Source of the DNA: UBA9214 sp942491995 | Lineage (GTDB): Bacteria; Pseudomonadota; Gammaproteobacteria; UBA9214 | DNA: 64,000 bases | Direction of reading: 5' to 3' | Assembly: GCA_942491995.1 (NCBI GenBank) | Contig: CALOCX010000003.1 | Coordinates: 1 to 64,000, forward strand | Shown here: positions 27,006 to 36,136 of the stretch, piece by piece | How the letters are laid out: every line of letters starts with the position of its first letter | Numbering within the stretch: the first letter of the stretch is position 1 | Program-made: the position numbers and the translations under genes | The notes under the pieces: generated by a model | What the model saw: the letters and a program-made list of their open reading frames with translations, nothing else | Database searches by the model: none | Told to the model about the DNA's origin: nothing

Positions 27006-28337
27006 CTAGAAGGTAACTCCACCGATCAGACGCAGCGCCCAGGTATTCGGTTCGTGGTCAACACGGTGCTGCTCGTAGGTGCCGGTGAAATAACCATTGC
27101 GCAGGAATTTGTACTTCACCTGCAGGCCGGTCATGTGCATGAGATCCTGTCCCTTGCCATCCGAGCTGATGGAGTATTTTGAATCCAGCTCATAGCGGGT
27201 GTAGCGCAGATAGATTCCCAGCTTGTCGGGTGACTGCCTTGGAAAGTCGTAGCCAACCTGCAGCTTGTAGGACTCGGCATTGCGCAGGGAGCCCGCCTCG
27301 AAAAAGTGAAAAATCATGCCGTTGGCAAAATAGGGGTAGCCACCCCAGGCGCCCAGGGTCGACTCCGTCCCGGCACCATCAGAATATTTTGCCGCGCCGC
27401 TGGCAAAGGAAATGCCGTTGCCGAAGGCACCGTCGTATTTAATGGAATAAAGACTGTAATCGATGTCGGTGGAACTGGATTTTAATTTACCCACTTCCGA
27501 GAAGTTAATGAACTGCAGGCCAAAGTCGTAGTTAAATTTATCATTGCCCTTCACGTAGTCGTATTGCGCAAACAGTGTGTTATACAACTCATCCGCGTAG
27601 TAGTTCCAGAGTTGCACGTGATGCAGTTCATTATCGTAATCGACAGCTGCAAAATACACGCCCTTGTCATCGGCCTCATCCTTGTTGACCTGCGGCACGA
27701 AGCTGGCATCCGACATGGAATTAAACTCGGTGCCGTTGGCACCGCTGTCCCAGACGCCGGCCATTTCGTGAAAGTAGCCGGCCCTCAGGCTGGTGTTGTT
27801 AAAGTGGCGATTGTCATACGTGGCCATGGAAAAACTGTTGGCCAGCATGTAGTAGTCATCCGCATCGATCATGGGAGATAAATATTCCTTGCGACCGATG
27901 AGTGCCTGCTGCTGGTCTGTCTGCCACTGCAGATAGAGCTCCTGCAGGATAGCAAACGACTTCAGCTCAACCGGATCAAAGACAAAGTTGCGGGTTTCAT
28001 CGTCCTCATTGTTCAGGCCGAAGTCGGTTGAGCCGGCTGCAGTGATCTTGCCGCTGAAACCGTTGTACGTGGGTGTGGTCAGGGAAAGCTTCGGAACGAC
28101 ATAGAATCCCTGTGAATCCTTGTGCCCCTTGTTGATATCCGGGTCGCCATCCGGGTTATTGTAATCGTACTGCACCCAGCCGGTACGCATATCACCCGAA
28201 AACGTGAAGCCGTTGATATCATAGGCACGAGCAGCCTGCGACAGGGCCGACAGCGTTACCGCAAGTAGAAGCGTTACCAGCCCCGTGCAGCCTTGCCGGT
28301 ATTGCTGACTTTTAAGACACTTTACATGCAAGACCAT
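27006..28337 (-). CDS. Outer membrane porin-like beta-barrel protein
   Basis: The 443-residue product has a signal peptide (about residues 1-38, ending ARA before YDINGF), alternating hydrophobic and polar residues throughout, many aromatic residues, and a terminal phenylalanine (LRLIGGVTF), all marks of an outer membrane barrel. It resembles OprD/Opr-type porins (GRKEYLSPMIDADDYYMLANSF fits the LGRQ-like segment of that family). Substrate unknown. The ATG at 28337 has GGGGAG only a few bases upstream; a TTG at 28331 is better spaced. Glutaminase follows downstream, so the pair may handle amino acids, but that is inference. Confidence 0.78.
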   Translation of the reverse strand: MVLHVKCLKSQQYRQGCTGLVTLLLAVTLSALSQAARAYDINGFTFSGDMRTGWVQYDYNNPDGDPDINKGHKDSQGFYVVPKLSLTTPTYNGFSGKITAAGSTDFGLNNEDDETRNFVFDPVELKSFAILQELYLQWQTDQQQALIGRKEYLSPMIDADDYYMLANSFSMATYDNRHFNNTSLRAGYFHEMAGVWDSGANGTEFNSMSDASFVPQVNKDEADDKGVYFAAVDYDNELHHVQLWNYYADELYNTLFAQYDYVKGNDKFNYDFGLQFINFSEVGKLKSSSTDIDYSLYSIKYDGAFGNGISFASGAAKYSDGAGTESTLGAWGGYPYFANGMIFHFFEAGSLRNAESYKLQVGYDFPRQSPDKLGIYLRYTRYELDSKYSISSDGKGQDLMHMTGLQVKYKFLRNGYFTGTYEQHRVDHEPNTWALRLIGGVTF

Positions 28338-28394
28338 TCTCCCCGATTGTAATCAGCTCCGGCCGGCATTACCCCACAGGCCGGCGCGCTTTAA

Positions 28395-29396
28395 TTATTC
28401 ACCATCGCCCGCCTCCGGACCGTTCACTTCCTGGACCGGCGTCCAGCCTGGACCGGGATCATAGACCTGCAGCGCCGCGGCAATGCTGGCACTGTCCGGC
28501 CCGAGGTCCTGCTCGTAGACAATGCCGGCATGACTCACCATGAAACTCATCACCCCGCTGTCACCGTATTCATCCGGCCAGGCAATCACAGCAAACCCGG
28601 CCCGCATCTGGTCACCGATCAGGTAGCTGTAGGCACCGCCCCGGGCATGCTCGCCCTGCGCATCCAGTATCTTGTAGAAGTAACCGTGGTATCCACCGCC
28701 CGGCGTGTGGTCTGCCATCAATGGCCCCAGTGGACTGGGTGTTTCACCGGGCTCGACTTCCCAGTAGAGGCCGTCACGGGTGCCTGGTGTGCTGATGAAG
28801 CGCTGCGCGTATTCCAGCAAGCCGTTGCCATTTCGATCCTGCTCGGCGTATTCCATCTGTGCATCGTAGTAAGCCAGCACGGCCTGCATGGTGGCGAGTT
28901 CATTTCTGCCAATGCGCCGGATACGCATGTTTTCCAGGCCTTCGTCGATATCAAAATACCAGCCGGATGACCCTGACACGATGGGAATAGGCAGGGTCCA
29001 CTCGTTTTTCCCGACGGCAATCAGCATTTTCCTGTCACCTTCGGGCAACAGCGTGTTGAATTTTTCCCAGGCTGTAATAAAGCGGTCAACGTCTTCCCCG
29101 TCCACCTGATCCAGCGGCAACACTTCACGGTAGTCAGTACCGAGCACCTTGCCAAGCATCTCCGTGTCATCATTGGCCAGTGACAGCACAAATGCATTTG
29201 CAGCGTCCTCGGGGGTTACAAAAACGGCCTGGCCAATGGCGGGATCAACCATCAAGTCCACACTGGCTTGATCAGGTTCCGAACACGACGCTGACAACAG
29301 GATGGTACCCGCAGCCAGTGCGGCAAACAGGTACTGACCAAACGCTTGAACCCGGCTGACAACAGTCTGTTGAGTATTTTTTGATAGTGTGTTCAT
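28395..29396 (-). CDS. DUF2950 family exported protein
   Basis: The 333-residue protein has a 40-residue N-terminal signal region that ends in LLSASC, a near-lipobox, so it may be a lipoprotein. The mature part carries the family pattern AFVTPEDAANAFV-like near the start, YYDAQMEYAEQDRNGNGLLEYAQRF in the middle and HGYFYKILDAQGEHARGGAYSYL toward the end. DUF2950 genes lie very often beside DUF3300 genes, as here (12 bases apart, same strand). The function is unknown. Confidence 0.85.
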   Translation of the reverse strand: MNTLSKNTQQTVVSRVQAFGQYLFAALAAGTILLSASCSEPDQASVDLMVDPAIGQAVFVTPEDAANAFVLSLANDDTEMLGKVLGTDYREVLPLDQVDGEDVDRFITAWEKFNTLLPEGDRKMLIAVGKNEWTLPIPIVSGSSGWYFDIDEGLENMRIRRIGRNELATMQAVLAYYDAQMEYAEQDRNGNGLLEYAQRFISTPGTRDGLYWEVEPGETPSPLGPLMADHTPGGGYHGYFYKILDAQGEHARGGAYSYLIGDQMRAGFAVIAWPDEYGDSGVMSFMVSHAGIVYEQDLGPDSASIAAALQVYDPGPGWTPVQEVNGPEAGDGE

Positions 29397-29408
29397 GTCG
29401 CTCTCCTG

Positions 29409-30826
29409 TTATCGCCGAAACCCGCCACCACCACCACCGCCACCGGCGCGACCACCGCCACTACGACTGCTCATTGAACGGTTACTGGACTGGCCACGAT
29501 TGATACTCTGGCGGGTTTTTTGCGCATTACCTGCACCTGTAAGGGCACTGTCGCGTGATTTTGGTTGCCTGCTGGTGGTATCACGCGCCTTGCCGGCATC
29601 CCGGGTCTTGCCGGCATCCTTGCTCTGCAAGGTACTCCTGGCCTTGTCCCGGTCGACGTTCTTCGCAGCATCGCGGGTCTTGCCGGCATCCTTGCTCTGC
29701 AATGTACTCTTGGCCTTGTCCCGGTCCACGTTCTTCGCAGCATCGCGTGCCTTGCCCGTATCCACGCTGGCCAGTTTGCCCTGTGCAACGTCACGATTGG
29801 CCTTGCTGACCGAATCCCTCGCCTTGTCACCACCGGCACCCTTTAACTCCTTGCGGCCCTCGGCCGGATCGACCGCACGCTTGTCCAGAGTTGCGCGGGC
29901 CTTGTCACGCTGCTCGTCACGACCGCGGTAATCCTTGCGCTGGTCTGCCCCGCACGCTTGTTTTCGAATTTCTGGCGACTCTTTTCGTCCTTGTAAGGCA
30001 CGCCACGACGATTATTGGAATTATGGTTCCAGGTGGTATTTTTCTTGTTGATATCGAGCTTGTTGCGATTGACGTTGATGTTGTTGTACTTGTTGACGTT
30101 GATATCGACGCTGCCGCGACCGCGGCCCCAGCTACAACCACCCCAGAGCGCGTTGGTAATGCCGACACCAATACCGAAACCGATACCCCGCACCACGGCG
30201 GAACCAAAGCCATAACCAACCGGCCGGTAATACCACGGCGTGTAATGCGGCCACCACCAGCTGCCATAGATAATGGTTGGGTTATAGGATGGTACATACA
30301 CGACCTGCGGATCGGCCGGTTCGATGATGATGACCGTTTCACTCGAGGACGGTTCTTCCACGATAACCTTTTGCTGCTCGGTCGTCTCGAGATTACCTTC
30401 CTCCTTTGCCTTGCTGCGTAATTTCTGCACGGTATCCATGACCGCTTCCGAATCTGCCAGGAAGGCGTCACCCACATCCTGTACCCACTCCGGCTGCTCG
30501 CCCATCATTTCCAGTACCTGGGGAAAGGCGACCAGCGACATCACACTGGGATCCCAGGACTTGTCCTGCACCGCTTCAACCGCGGCATCTCCCTCCTTGC
30601 CAGTGTTATTCTTTGACCATGTGACGGCCTCGGCCACGTCGGCCGGGTAAGTTGCTGCCATCAGGATCTGGGCCAGTAATGAGTCCGGGTAGAGCGCAAT
30701 TGGCGCCATCATCTGGTCAAGTTCGGCCTCAGTGAAGACCGCGTCCTCAGCCTGCACGACCCCGCCAGACAGGCAAAGTAGGGTGGCAAACACGAGTTCG
30801 CCAAGAAGTGCTAACAGTTTTTTCAT
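29409..30826 (-). pseudogene. DUF3300 family protein, frameshifted near its C-terminal third
   Basis: The first frame (30826 to about 29950) encodes a signal peptide and the DUF3300 domain (MMAPIALYPDSLLAQILMAA, DPQVVYVPSYNPTIIYG, then a Gly-rich and Asn-rich region). After KRAG the frame leaves the family pattern and stops at 29843. The next frame restores it at once with RKDYRGRDEQRDKARATLDK and runs through 24-residue repeats to a Gly-rich end (GGGRAGGGGGGGGFRR) at 29409, 12 bases before DUF2950. One missing base in the C-run at 29948-29951 would explain it. It could be a true mutation, phase variation, a sequencing error or, less likely, programmed frameshifting. Confidence 0.8.
29619..29762 (-). 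repeat. 72-bp tandem repeats in the DUF3300 tail
   Basis: Two units of 24 codons, each containing RDAAKNVDRDKA and STLQSKDAGKTR words, lie head to tail and a third partial unit follows. They encode a highly charged helical spacer. Confidence 0.75.
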
Positions 30827-30912
30827 GAGTTATTCTCCTCTTCCGGATTTCTGACAATGGTCAGCCCGGTTTCCTGCCTGCATGGCGGCCAGTCACGTGC
30901 AAATGAGTTACA

Positions 30913-31812
30913 TCACGCAGCCGAACCACTGACGATGTGAATATCGCGCTGTGGAAACGGGATACCGATGCCTGCTTCATCAAAGCGGTTCTTGATGGTT
31001 TCAGTGGCATCGAACTTGACGCCCCAGTAATCCTCGGTCTTTGTCCAGACGCGAACAATAAAATTGACACTGCTGTCTGCAAGCTCTGCGACGGCAACCT
31101 GCGGTGCCGGATCAGACAGGATACGTTCCTCTTTGCTGATGATGTCATTGAGCACGTCCTTGACCTTTGACAGATCGGCATCGTAGGCAACACCGACAGT
31201 CATATCGACACGGCGGTTTTCCTCCGCCGAGTAGTTAATGATGTTGTCACCGGATATTTTCGCGTTCGGGATAATGATGGTTTTGTTGTCGCCGGTTTTC
31301 ATGGTGGTGGTGAAAATCTGCATATCCTTGACGACACCGGCCACACCGGCAGCCTCGACAAAATCACCGACCTTGAAGGGGCGAAAGATAAGCATCAGGA
31401 AACCGGCCGCGAAATTTGCCAGTGACCCCTGCAGGGCCAGACCCACGGCGAGACCGGCGGCACCGAGTATGGCAATAAAGGAGGTTGTCTGTATGCCAAG
31501 CTGACCGAGTGCCGCGATGACGACGAAGGCCAGCAAGGCGATGTAGGTAATACTGCCAACGAAACCAATAATCATGGGATCGATACCGCCCTTTTCCATC
31601 ATGCGACGCACGCCGCGGCGTACACCCATCGCGACCCAGCGGCCAATAACAAAGATGGCCAGCGCGGCCAGGACCTTGATGCCCCAGTCCATGGCCAGAT
31701 CCTGCACCGTCAACCATAACTGGCTGACTTCCTCGACACTGGTGGGTATGACTTCCATCACATCAACCGGAGTGGTTGTTTCTGTTACTTCTGCTGTCTC
31801 GCCGCTGGCCAT
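30913..31812 (-). CDS. mscS: Small-conductance mechanosensitive channel MscS
   Basis: The 299-residue protein has the MscS layout: three membrane helices (about residues 40-140), a pore-lining TM3 with alternating Gly and Ala (AILGAAGLAVGLALQGSLAN), the beta domain (FRPFKVGDFVEAAGVAGVVKD) and a C-terminal cytoplasmic cage. The length is close to the 286 residues of the Escherichia coli channel. It releases solutes when membrane tension rises under hypo-osmotic shock. No operon partner is obvious: the DUF3300 gene starts 87 bases further on, on the same strand. Confidence 0.93.
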   Translation of the reverse strand: MASGETAEVTETTTPVDVMEVIPTSVEEVSQLWLTVQDLAMDWGIKVLAALAIFVIGRWVAMGVRRGVRRMMEKGGIDPMIIGFVGSITYIALLAFVVIAALGQLGIQTTSFIAILGAAGLAVGLALQGSLANFAAGFLMLIFRPFKVGDFVEAAGVAGVVKDMQIFTTTMKTGDNKTIIIPNAKISGDNIINYSAEENRRVDMTVGVAYDADLSKVKDVLNDIISKEERILSDPAPQVAVAELADSSVNFIVRVWTKTEDYWGVKFDATETIKNRFDEAGIGIPFPQRDIHIVSGSAA

Positions 31813-32031
31813 CTACATTCTCCTCAGGAATAAATACTCAAACTCGAATGCAGCATATTACTGCTGTATACACGAGCAAACAATCTTTCAGGCATGCCGG
31901 CAGCGCATCACCGTATGGCACTCATCGATATCATCGGTTTCCTGCTGCAAGGGCGCCGGCCCATGCCGGCTCAATACTCAACTGCACCGGAAATAAGTGA
32001 TAAGGAAATCTGCTGGTACCCTGTTACTGCA

Positions 32032-33381
32032 TCACTTGCCTTTCACCGGTGCTTCCAGATCCTTTAACAGGGTCTCCTGTGTGAATATCTGTTTCATGCC
32101 CCTGCGCCGGAAACGCCAGGCGGACAAAACATGGCGCCACTCCGAAACCATAAACAGGTAGTAAAACACCTTGAACATGGCGAGCGAATAGCGCACGGGG
32201 GATTTCGAGAAAACATCACCCGAGAGCATGGAGATTACCGCCTGCTCCATATGAAACCTGTTTGAGGGGTGCATGAACATACGATGCAGCACCGGCGACG
32301 TGAACCGGTAGATGAACCATGACATGGTGCGCAGCCCGCGATGCACGGTCTTCTCGTATTGCCGCATCAGGGCAGGTTCCGCCGCCGGATTTCGCAATGC
32401 ACCATCAACCGCCTCTGCACCCAGGCATGCCGCATTCATCGCCAGGAATACCCCGCTGGAAAACACGGGATCGATAAAGGCCCCGGAGTCACCCACCAGC
32501 AGGCAGCCCTTGCGATACAGGTGTTTTGACTTATAGGAGAAATTTCCGGTGGCATGCACGTCCCCCTTCGGCCTGGCGTTCTGCATGCGCTCGGACACAC
32601 CCGGGCACAACATGGTCGTCTGCGTGAGGAACTCCGCCAGTGAAGTCTTGCGGGTCTTCAGATATTCCGGCCAGCACACGGCCCCCACACTCATGCTGCC
32701 ATCCCGCAACGGGATCATCCAGAACCAGCCATGCTTGAACCAGTATATGGAAATATTGCCCTCGTCTTCACCGCTGCGGCGCACCACATCATCAAAGTGC
32801 CCGAAGACGGCGGCGCTGTTGTGCTTGTCGCTTCTTTTCTTCCAGCCCATCTTCCGGGAAATCAGCGTGTCGCGCCCGGAAGCGTCCACCACGAAACCGG
32901 TTCGCCACTTGCAGCGAATACCGTCACTGCCGGTTGCATGGACAACACTTGATCCATCGTCATGAAAGTCGACATCGTGCACCTGTACCCCCTCGTGGAC
33001 ATCGACACCGGCTGCGACGCTGTTCTGCAACAGCACATGATCGAACTCGGAGCGGCGCACTTCAAAGGCATACGGATAACGATTATTCATGGCCTTGCTG
33101 AAACGAAACACCTGCGGGCGGTCTGTATAACGATCGGAAACGAACTCGGCCGCGTGCTTGACGATACCGATCCTGCGCACCTTCTCCAGCACACCCAGAC
33201 GCTCCAGGATGGGAAGGTTCATCGGCAACAGCGATTCGCCAATATGAAAGCGCGGATGGTATGCCTTCTCCAGCAGGGTTACCTGCCAACCCTTCTCCGC
33301 CAGCAGGGTCGCTATCGTCGAACCTGCCGGGCCTCCGCCCACCACCAGCACATCGCACGCTCCCGAATTGTCTTGCCCCAT
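32032..33381 (-). CDS. FAD-dependent oxidoreductase of the tryptophan-halogenase-like family
   Basis: The 449-residue flavoprotein has an N-terminal FAD-binding GGGPAGS motif (residues about 15-21), HIGESLLP around 46-53, and a second FAD contact GDSGAFIDPVFSSG near 300. GWFWMIPL at about 218-225 contains the WxWxIP motif seen in flavin-dependent halogenases (Trp219, Trp221, Pro224). Relatives also include hydroxylases and geranylgeranyl-reductase-like enzymes, so halogenation is not proven. It is divergent from the polyene-type cluster across a 190-base promoter region; xanthomonadin-type aryl polyenes are brominated and their clusters carry a halogenase-like gene, which makes tailoring of the cluster's product the best guess. 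Confidence 0.72.
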   Translation of the reverse strand: MGQDNSGACDVLVVGGGPAGSTIATLLAEKGWQVTLLEKAYHPRFHIGESLLPMNLPILERLGVLEKVRRIGIVKHAAEFVSDRYTDRPQVFRFSKAMNNRYPYAFEVRRSEFDHVLLQNSVAAGVDVHEGVQVHDVDFHDDGSSVVHATGSDGIRCKWRTGFVVDASGRDTLISRKMGWKKRSDKHNSAAVFGHFDDVVRRSGEDEGNISIYWFKHGWFWMIPLRDGSMSVGAVCWPEYLKTRKTSLAEFLTQTTMLCPGVSERMQNARPKGDVHATGNFSYKSKHLYRKGCLLVGDSGAFIDPVFSSGVFLAMNAACLGAEAVDGALRNPAAEPALMRQYEKTVHRGLRTMSWFIYRFTSPVLHRMFMHPSNRFHMEQAVISMLSGDVFSKSPVRYSLAMFKVFYYLFMVSEWRHVLSAWRFRRRGMKQIFTQETLLKDLEAPVKGK

Positions 33382-33505
33382 GGTAATGAACAGTCCGCCT
33401 GCAGAAGTCGCGCTACCCTGTAATCAAAGGTAACAAATTGATTTTATTGCCAAGGAATCAAAACCTGCCACCATTTCCGGCCGTGGTTTTTTACTCCGGG
33501 ACTTG

Positions 33506-33511
33506 TATACT
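33506..33511 (+). promoter_or_regulatory. Candidate -10 box for the polyene-type cluster
   Basis: TATACT, with TTG just before it, lies 62 bases upstream of the ACP start in the shared region between the two divergent genes. No convincing -35 box is spaced at 16-18 bases, so an activator may be needed. The region upstream of it is AT-rich (33425-33500). Confidence 0.35.
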
Positions 33512-33573
33512 ATTGCCTTGCGAATAATTAGACCATACGCCGCCATCTACTTGGTGTTTTGAAGGGAATCAGA

Positions 33574-33843
33574 ATGTCAGCACAAACACCTCTTGAGCAA
33601 GAGGTTGCAAGACTTATCGTGGACACACTCAACCTGGAAGATATTGATCCCGGAACTATCAATCCTGAATCCCCCTTGTTCAATGAGGGTCTCGGCCTGG
33701 ATTCCATTGACGCACTTGAACTCTCACTGGGTATCTCGATGCAATACGGCTTCCAGATAAAATCGGATGACAGCAACAATACCCGGGTTTTCTCGAGCCT
33801 GCGATCACTCAGCAACCACATTGATAAACAAAGAAAAAAGTAA
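33574..33843 (+). CDS. Acyl carrier protein, polyene-cluster type
   Basis: The 89-residue protein has the 4'-phosphopantetheine site GLDSIDALEL (Ser44), the standard helical ACP size and acidic helix 2. ATG 33574 is favoured by GAAGGGA upstream. It is the first gene of the twelve-gene set and would carry the growing polyene chain. Standard aryl-polyene clusters carry two ACP genes; only one is seen here. The basic tail (DKQRKK) is unusual for a fatty-acid ACP. Confidence 0.9.
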   Translation: MSAQTPLEQEVARLIVDTLNLEDIDPGTINPESPLFNEGLGLDSIDALELSLGISMQYGFQIKSDDSNNTRVFSSLRSLSNHIDKQRKK

Positions 33844-34471
33844 CTCTGCCGGCATCCGTCCCGGGGCCATATTGTTGTTTGCCCTGTTCATCGCGTATCC
33901 CGTCGCGATACATGCCGCTGTCATCAACGGGTATGCCGTTGCGGCTCTGCTGATGTTGCTTCTGGTTCCCGTCTTCCTGACCTCCCGCAGCAGGGCGGGA
34001 GGGTTATTCGCGGCCCTCGCAGCCGCCGCGGTGGTCGCCCTGCTGGCAGCCACGCTTGAACGCAGTGAGCAATTGCTGCTCTACCTGATGCCCGTCCTGA
34101 TGAACGCCGCTCTGGCCGTTTTTTTCGGTCGGACCCTGATACCCGGGGAAACCCCGCTTATTACCAGGTTCTCAATCCTGTTGCGCGGCAAGCTGGAGCC
34201 CCGGGTTGTCAGCTATACACGCCGGGTCACGCAAGTCTGGACCCTGTTCTTTATCCTGCTGGCGCTGGAATCGCTGCTGCTGGCTCTGTTCGCACCACTC
34301 GAAATCTGGTCCCTGTTCGCCAACATTCTGAATTACCTGTTTGCAGGTTTGCTGTTTGCCGGTGAGTACTGTTTCCGGGTTCATCATCTTCATGACCTGG
34401 AACACCCCGGCTTCCTCCGCTTTGTGCGCAGCCTCTCACAGGTGGACCCACGTGTCGTCAACAAGCAATAA
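33821..34471 (+). CDS. Membrane protein of the aryl-polyene cluster type (COG4648-like)
   Basis: The product of about 216 residues has five or six membrane helices, starting IRPGAILLFALFIAYPVAIHA cut here to IRPGAILLFALFIAY, and a conserved EYCFRVHHLHDLEHPG segment near its end. Proteins of this kind follow the ACP genes in aryl-polyene clusters; function unknown, perhaps an anchor for the synthesis complex. I place the start at TTG 33821, overlapping the ACP end; the longer frame from 33767 would read through the ACP gene in another frame. The start is uncertain. Confidence 0.7.
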   Translation: MINKEKSNSAGIRPGAILLFALFIAYPVAIHAAVINGYAVAALLMLLLVPVFLTSRSRAGGLFAALAAAAVVALLAATLERSEQLLLYLMPVLMNAALAVFFGRTLIPGETPLITRFSILLRGKLEPRVVSYTRRVTQVWTLFFILLALESLLLALFAPLEIWSLFANILNYLFAGLLFAGEYCFRVHHLHDLEHPGFLRFVRSLSQVDPRVVNKQ

Positions 34472-35828
34472 CCCACTGCCAGCCGGGAACGTTGAATTCC
34501 CGTTGCTGCGGGGGCACGCACCCGGTGACACGATCGCCTGGCACAACGGCAGGGCGATCAGCGTGGCAGAATTTCTACGCGATGTGCATGCCGTGGCTGC
34601 CAGGCTGCCAGCAGGACAATATGCGATCAACCTCTGCGAGGACCGCTACTGGTTCCTTGTCGGTTTTGCCGCGTTGCTCGTCAACAACCAGACCAGCCTG
34701 CTACCACCCAGCCGTGCCGGTCGGGTCATTGATGAAATTGCCGCTGATTACCGGAATACCTTTTACCTCTGCAACAGCAGTCAACCCGGCATCAGAGCCC
34801 CACTGTATCGCATTGACGACATGACACCTCATGACGGCAATGCAACGCATGCAATCCCGCTGATACCTGGCCGCCATCTTGCCGCCATCGTGTTCACCTC
34901 GGGCAGCACCGGCAAACCCCGCCCCAACAAAAAGTACTGGCAAGACCTGGTAACCGGCGCAAGGATGAAGCAAAAGCGCTTCAGCTTTGGTGAAGGCGGC
35001 AACAAACACACCATCATAGCCACGGTGCCTCCCCAGCACATGTATGGCCTGGAGACATCGATCCTGAATCCGCTGATCAACGGCGTCAGTGTCTATACCA
35101 ACAAGACCTTCTTTCCCGCCGACGTGCATGCTGCGCTACAGGCCGTGAAGGCTCCGCGCGTCCTGATCACGACACCCATGCACCTGAAGTCCTGCCTTGC
35201 CGCCGGACTCGAATGGCCCGCGACGGACTTCATCATATCTGCCACGGCGCCGCTCGATCAGATACTGGCGGGGCAGGTTGAAACAGCTTTCAACTGTCCG
35301 GTGCTGGAGATATACGGCTGCACCGAAACGGGTTCACTCGCTACCCGCAGGACCCTGACGGACAAACACTGGCTGCTTTATGAAGGGCTGGCCATCAGAA
35401 AACGCGCTACAGGTTCTGTCGCTTCAGGCCCCAACTTCCCCGGGGAGGTGCCGCTGCACGACATCATTGAACCCGTGAGTGACCGGCAATTCAACCTGCA
35501 CGGTCGGCATGCGGACATGATTAACATCGCCGGGAAGCGTGCTTCACTCGAGGACCTCAATATTCGCCTGCGCAGTATCGAGGGGGTGCTGGATGCCGCA
35601 TTCATTGCTCCGGAGTCGAAAAACGATACCACGCAACGACTGGCGGCACTGGTGGTCGCCCCTGGCCTTGACGCAGCAGCAATCCGCAATCAACTTGCAC
35701 ACCTGATTGACCCGGTATTCCTGCCGCGGCCGTTATTCCTGGTTGCCTCACTGCCCCGCAATGAAACCGGCAAACTGCCGCGTACCGTACTGCTGGATAT
35801 CCTCAGGACAGTGAGGGAAGAGGCTTGA
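34452..35828 (+). CDS. AMP-dependent ligase (acyl/aryl-acid activating)
   Basis: The product of about 458 residues from GTG 34452 belongs to the ANL superfamily: the P-loop FTSGSTGKPRP (about residues 142-152), IYGCTETGS for adenine binding around 290, GRHADMINIAGKR near 350 and the C-terminal LPRNETGKLPR with the catalytic lysine. In aryl-polyene clusters this enzyme activates the aryl starter acid and loads it on the ACP. The start overlaps the membrane gene by 20 bases, and the end overlaps the dehydratase start, so expression is probably coupled. Confidence 0.88.
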   Translation: MSSTSNNPLPAGNVEFPLLRGHAPGDTIAWHNGRAISVAEFLRDVHAVAARLPAGQYAINLCEDRYWFLVGFAALLVNNQTSLLPPSRAGRVIDEIAADYRNTFYLCNSSQPGIRAPLYRIDDMTPHDGNATHAIPLIPGRHLAAIVFTSGSTGKPRPNKKYWQDLVTGARMKQKRFSFGEGGNKHTIIATVPPQHMYGLETSILNPLINGVSVYTNKTFFPADVHAALQAVKAPRVLITTPMHLKSCLAAGLEWPATDFIISATAPLDQILAGQVETAFNCPVLEIYGCTETGSLATRRTLTDKHWLLYEGLAIRKRATGSVASGPNFPGEVPLHDIIEPVSDRQFNLHGRHADMINIAGKRASLEDLNIRLRSIEGVLDAAFIAPESKNDTTQRLAALVVAPGLDAAAIRNQLAHLIDPVFLPRPLFLVASLPRNETGKLPRTVLLDILRTVREEA

Positions 35829-36136
35829 GCTTCATTACCGAGCACTGTATTCCCGCCACGCACCCCTCCCTGCCCGGGCATTTTCCGGGGAATCCCGTGG
35901 TACCCGGAGTCGTACTGCTTGAAGAAATATTGACTGCAGCCATGGCATGGCAGCCTGAAGCCCGCATCCGGGGCTTGCAGGCGGTGAAGTTCCTGCAGCC
36001 AGTTGCCCCGGACAGCCACTTCAGCATTGCACTTGAACTGCTTGCCCCCGGGAAAATCGCTTTCAGGTGCAGCGCCGGACAAAAGCTGCTCAACACCGGA
36101 ACGATTATTTTGCATGCCCCGCCGGGGTCTGAGTGA
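35825..36136 (+). CDS. FabZ-like hotdog dehydratase
   Basis: The 103-residue protein carries the FabA/FabZ signature HPSLPGHFPGNPVVPGVVLLEE (key words HFPGNP and PGV, with the catalytic His near residue 19). It starts at TTG 35825 within the ligase stop and ends within the start of the acyltransferase gene. It is shorter than FabZ (about 150 residues) but matches the small dehydratases of aryl-polyene clusters. It would remove water from 3-hydroxyacyl-ACP during polyene extension, probably with the second dehydratase at 41907. Confidence 0.85.
   Translation: MSFITEHCIPATHPSLPGHFPGNPVVPGVVLLEEILTAAMAWQPEARIRGLQAVKFLQPVAPDSHFSIALELLAPGKIAFRCSAGQKLLNTGTIILHAPPGSE

Noticed and set aside
29389..29931. 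Plus-strand proline- and leucine-rich frame opposite the DUF3300 tail
   Set aside because: It arises from the Gly- and Ala-rich repeats of the minus-strand gene; the repeats themselves explain the open frame.
33767..33820. Upstream part of the COG4648-like membrane gene
   Set aside because: These codons read through the ACP coding region in another frame and lack hydrophobic or conserved character; a start near 33821 fits better.
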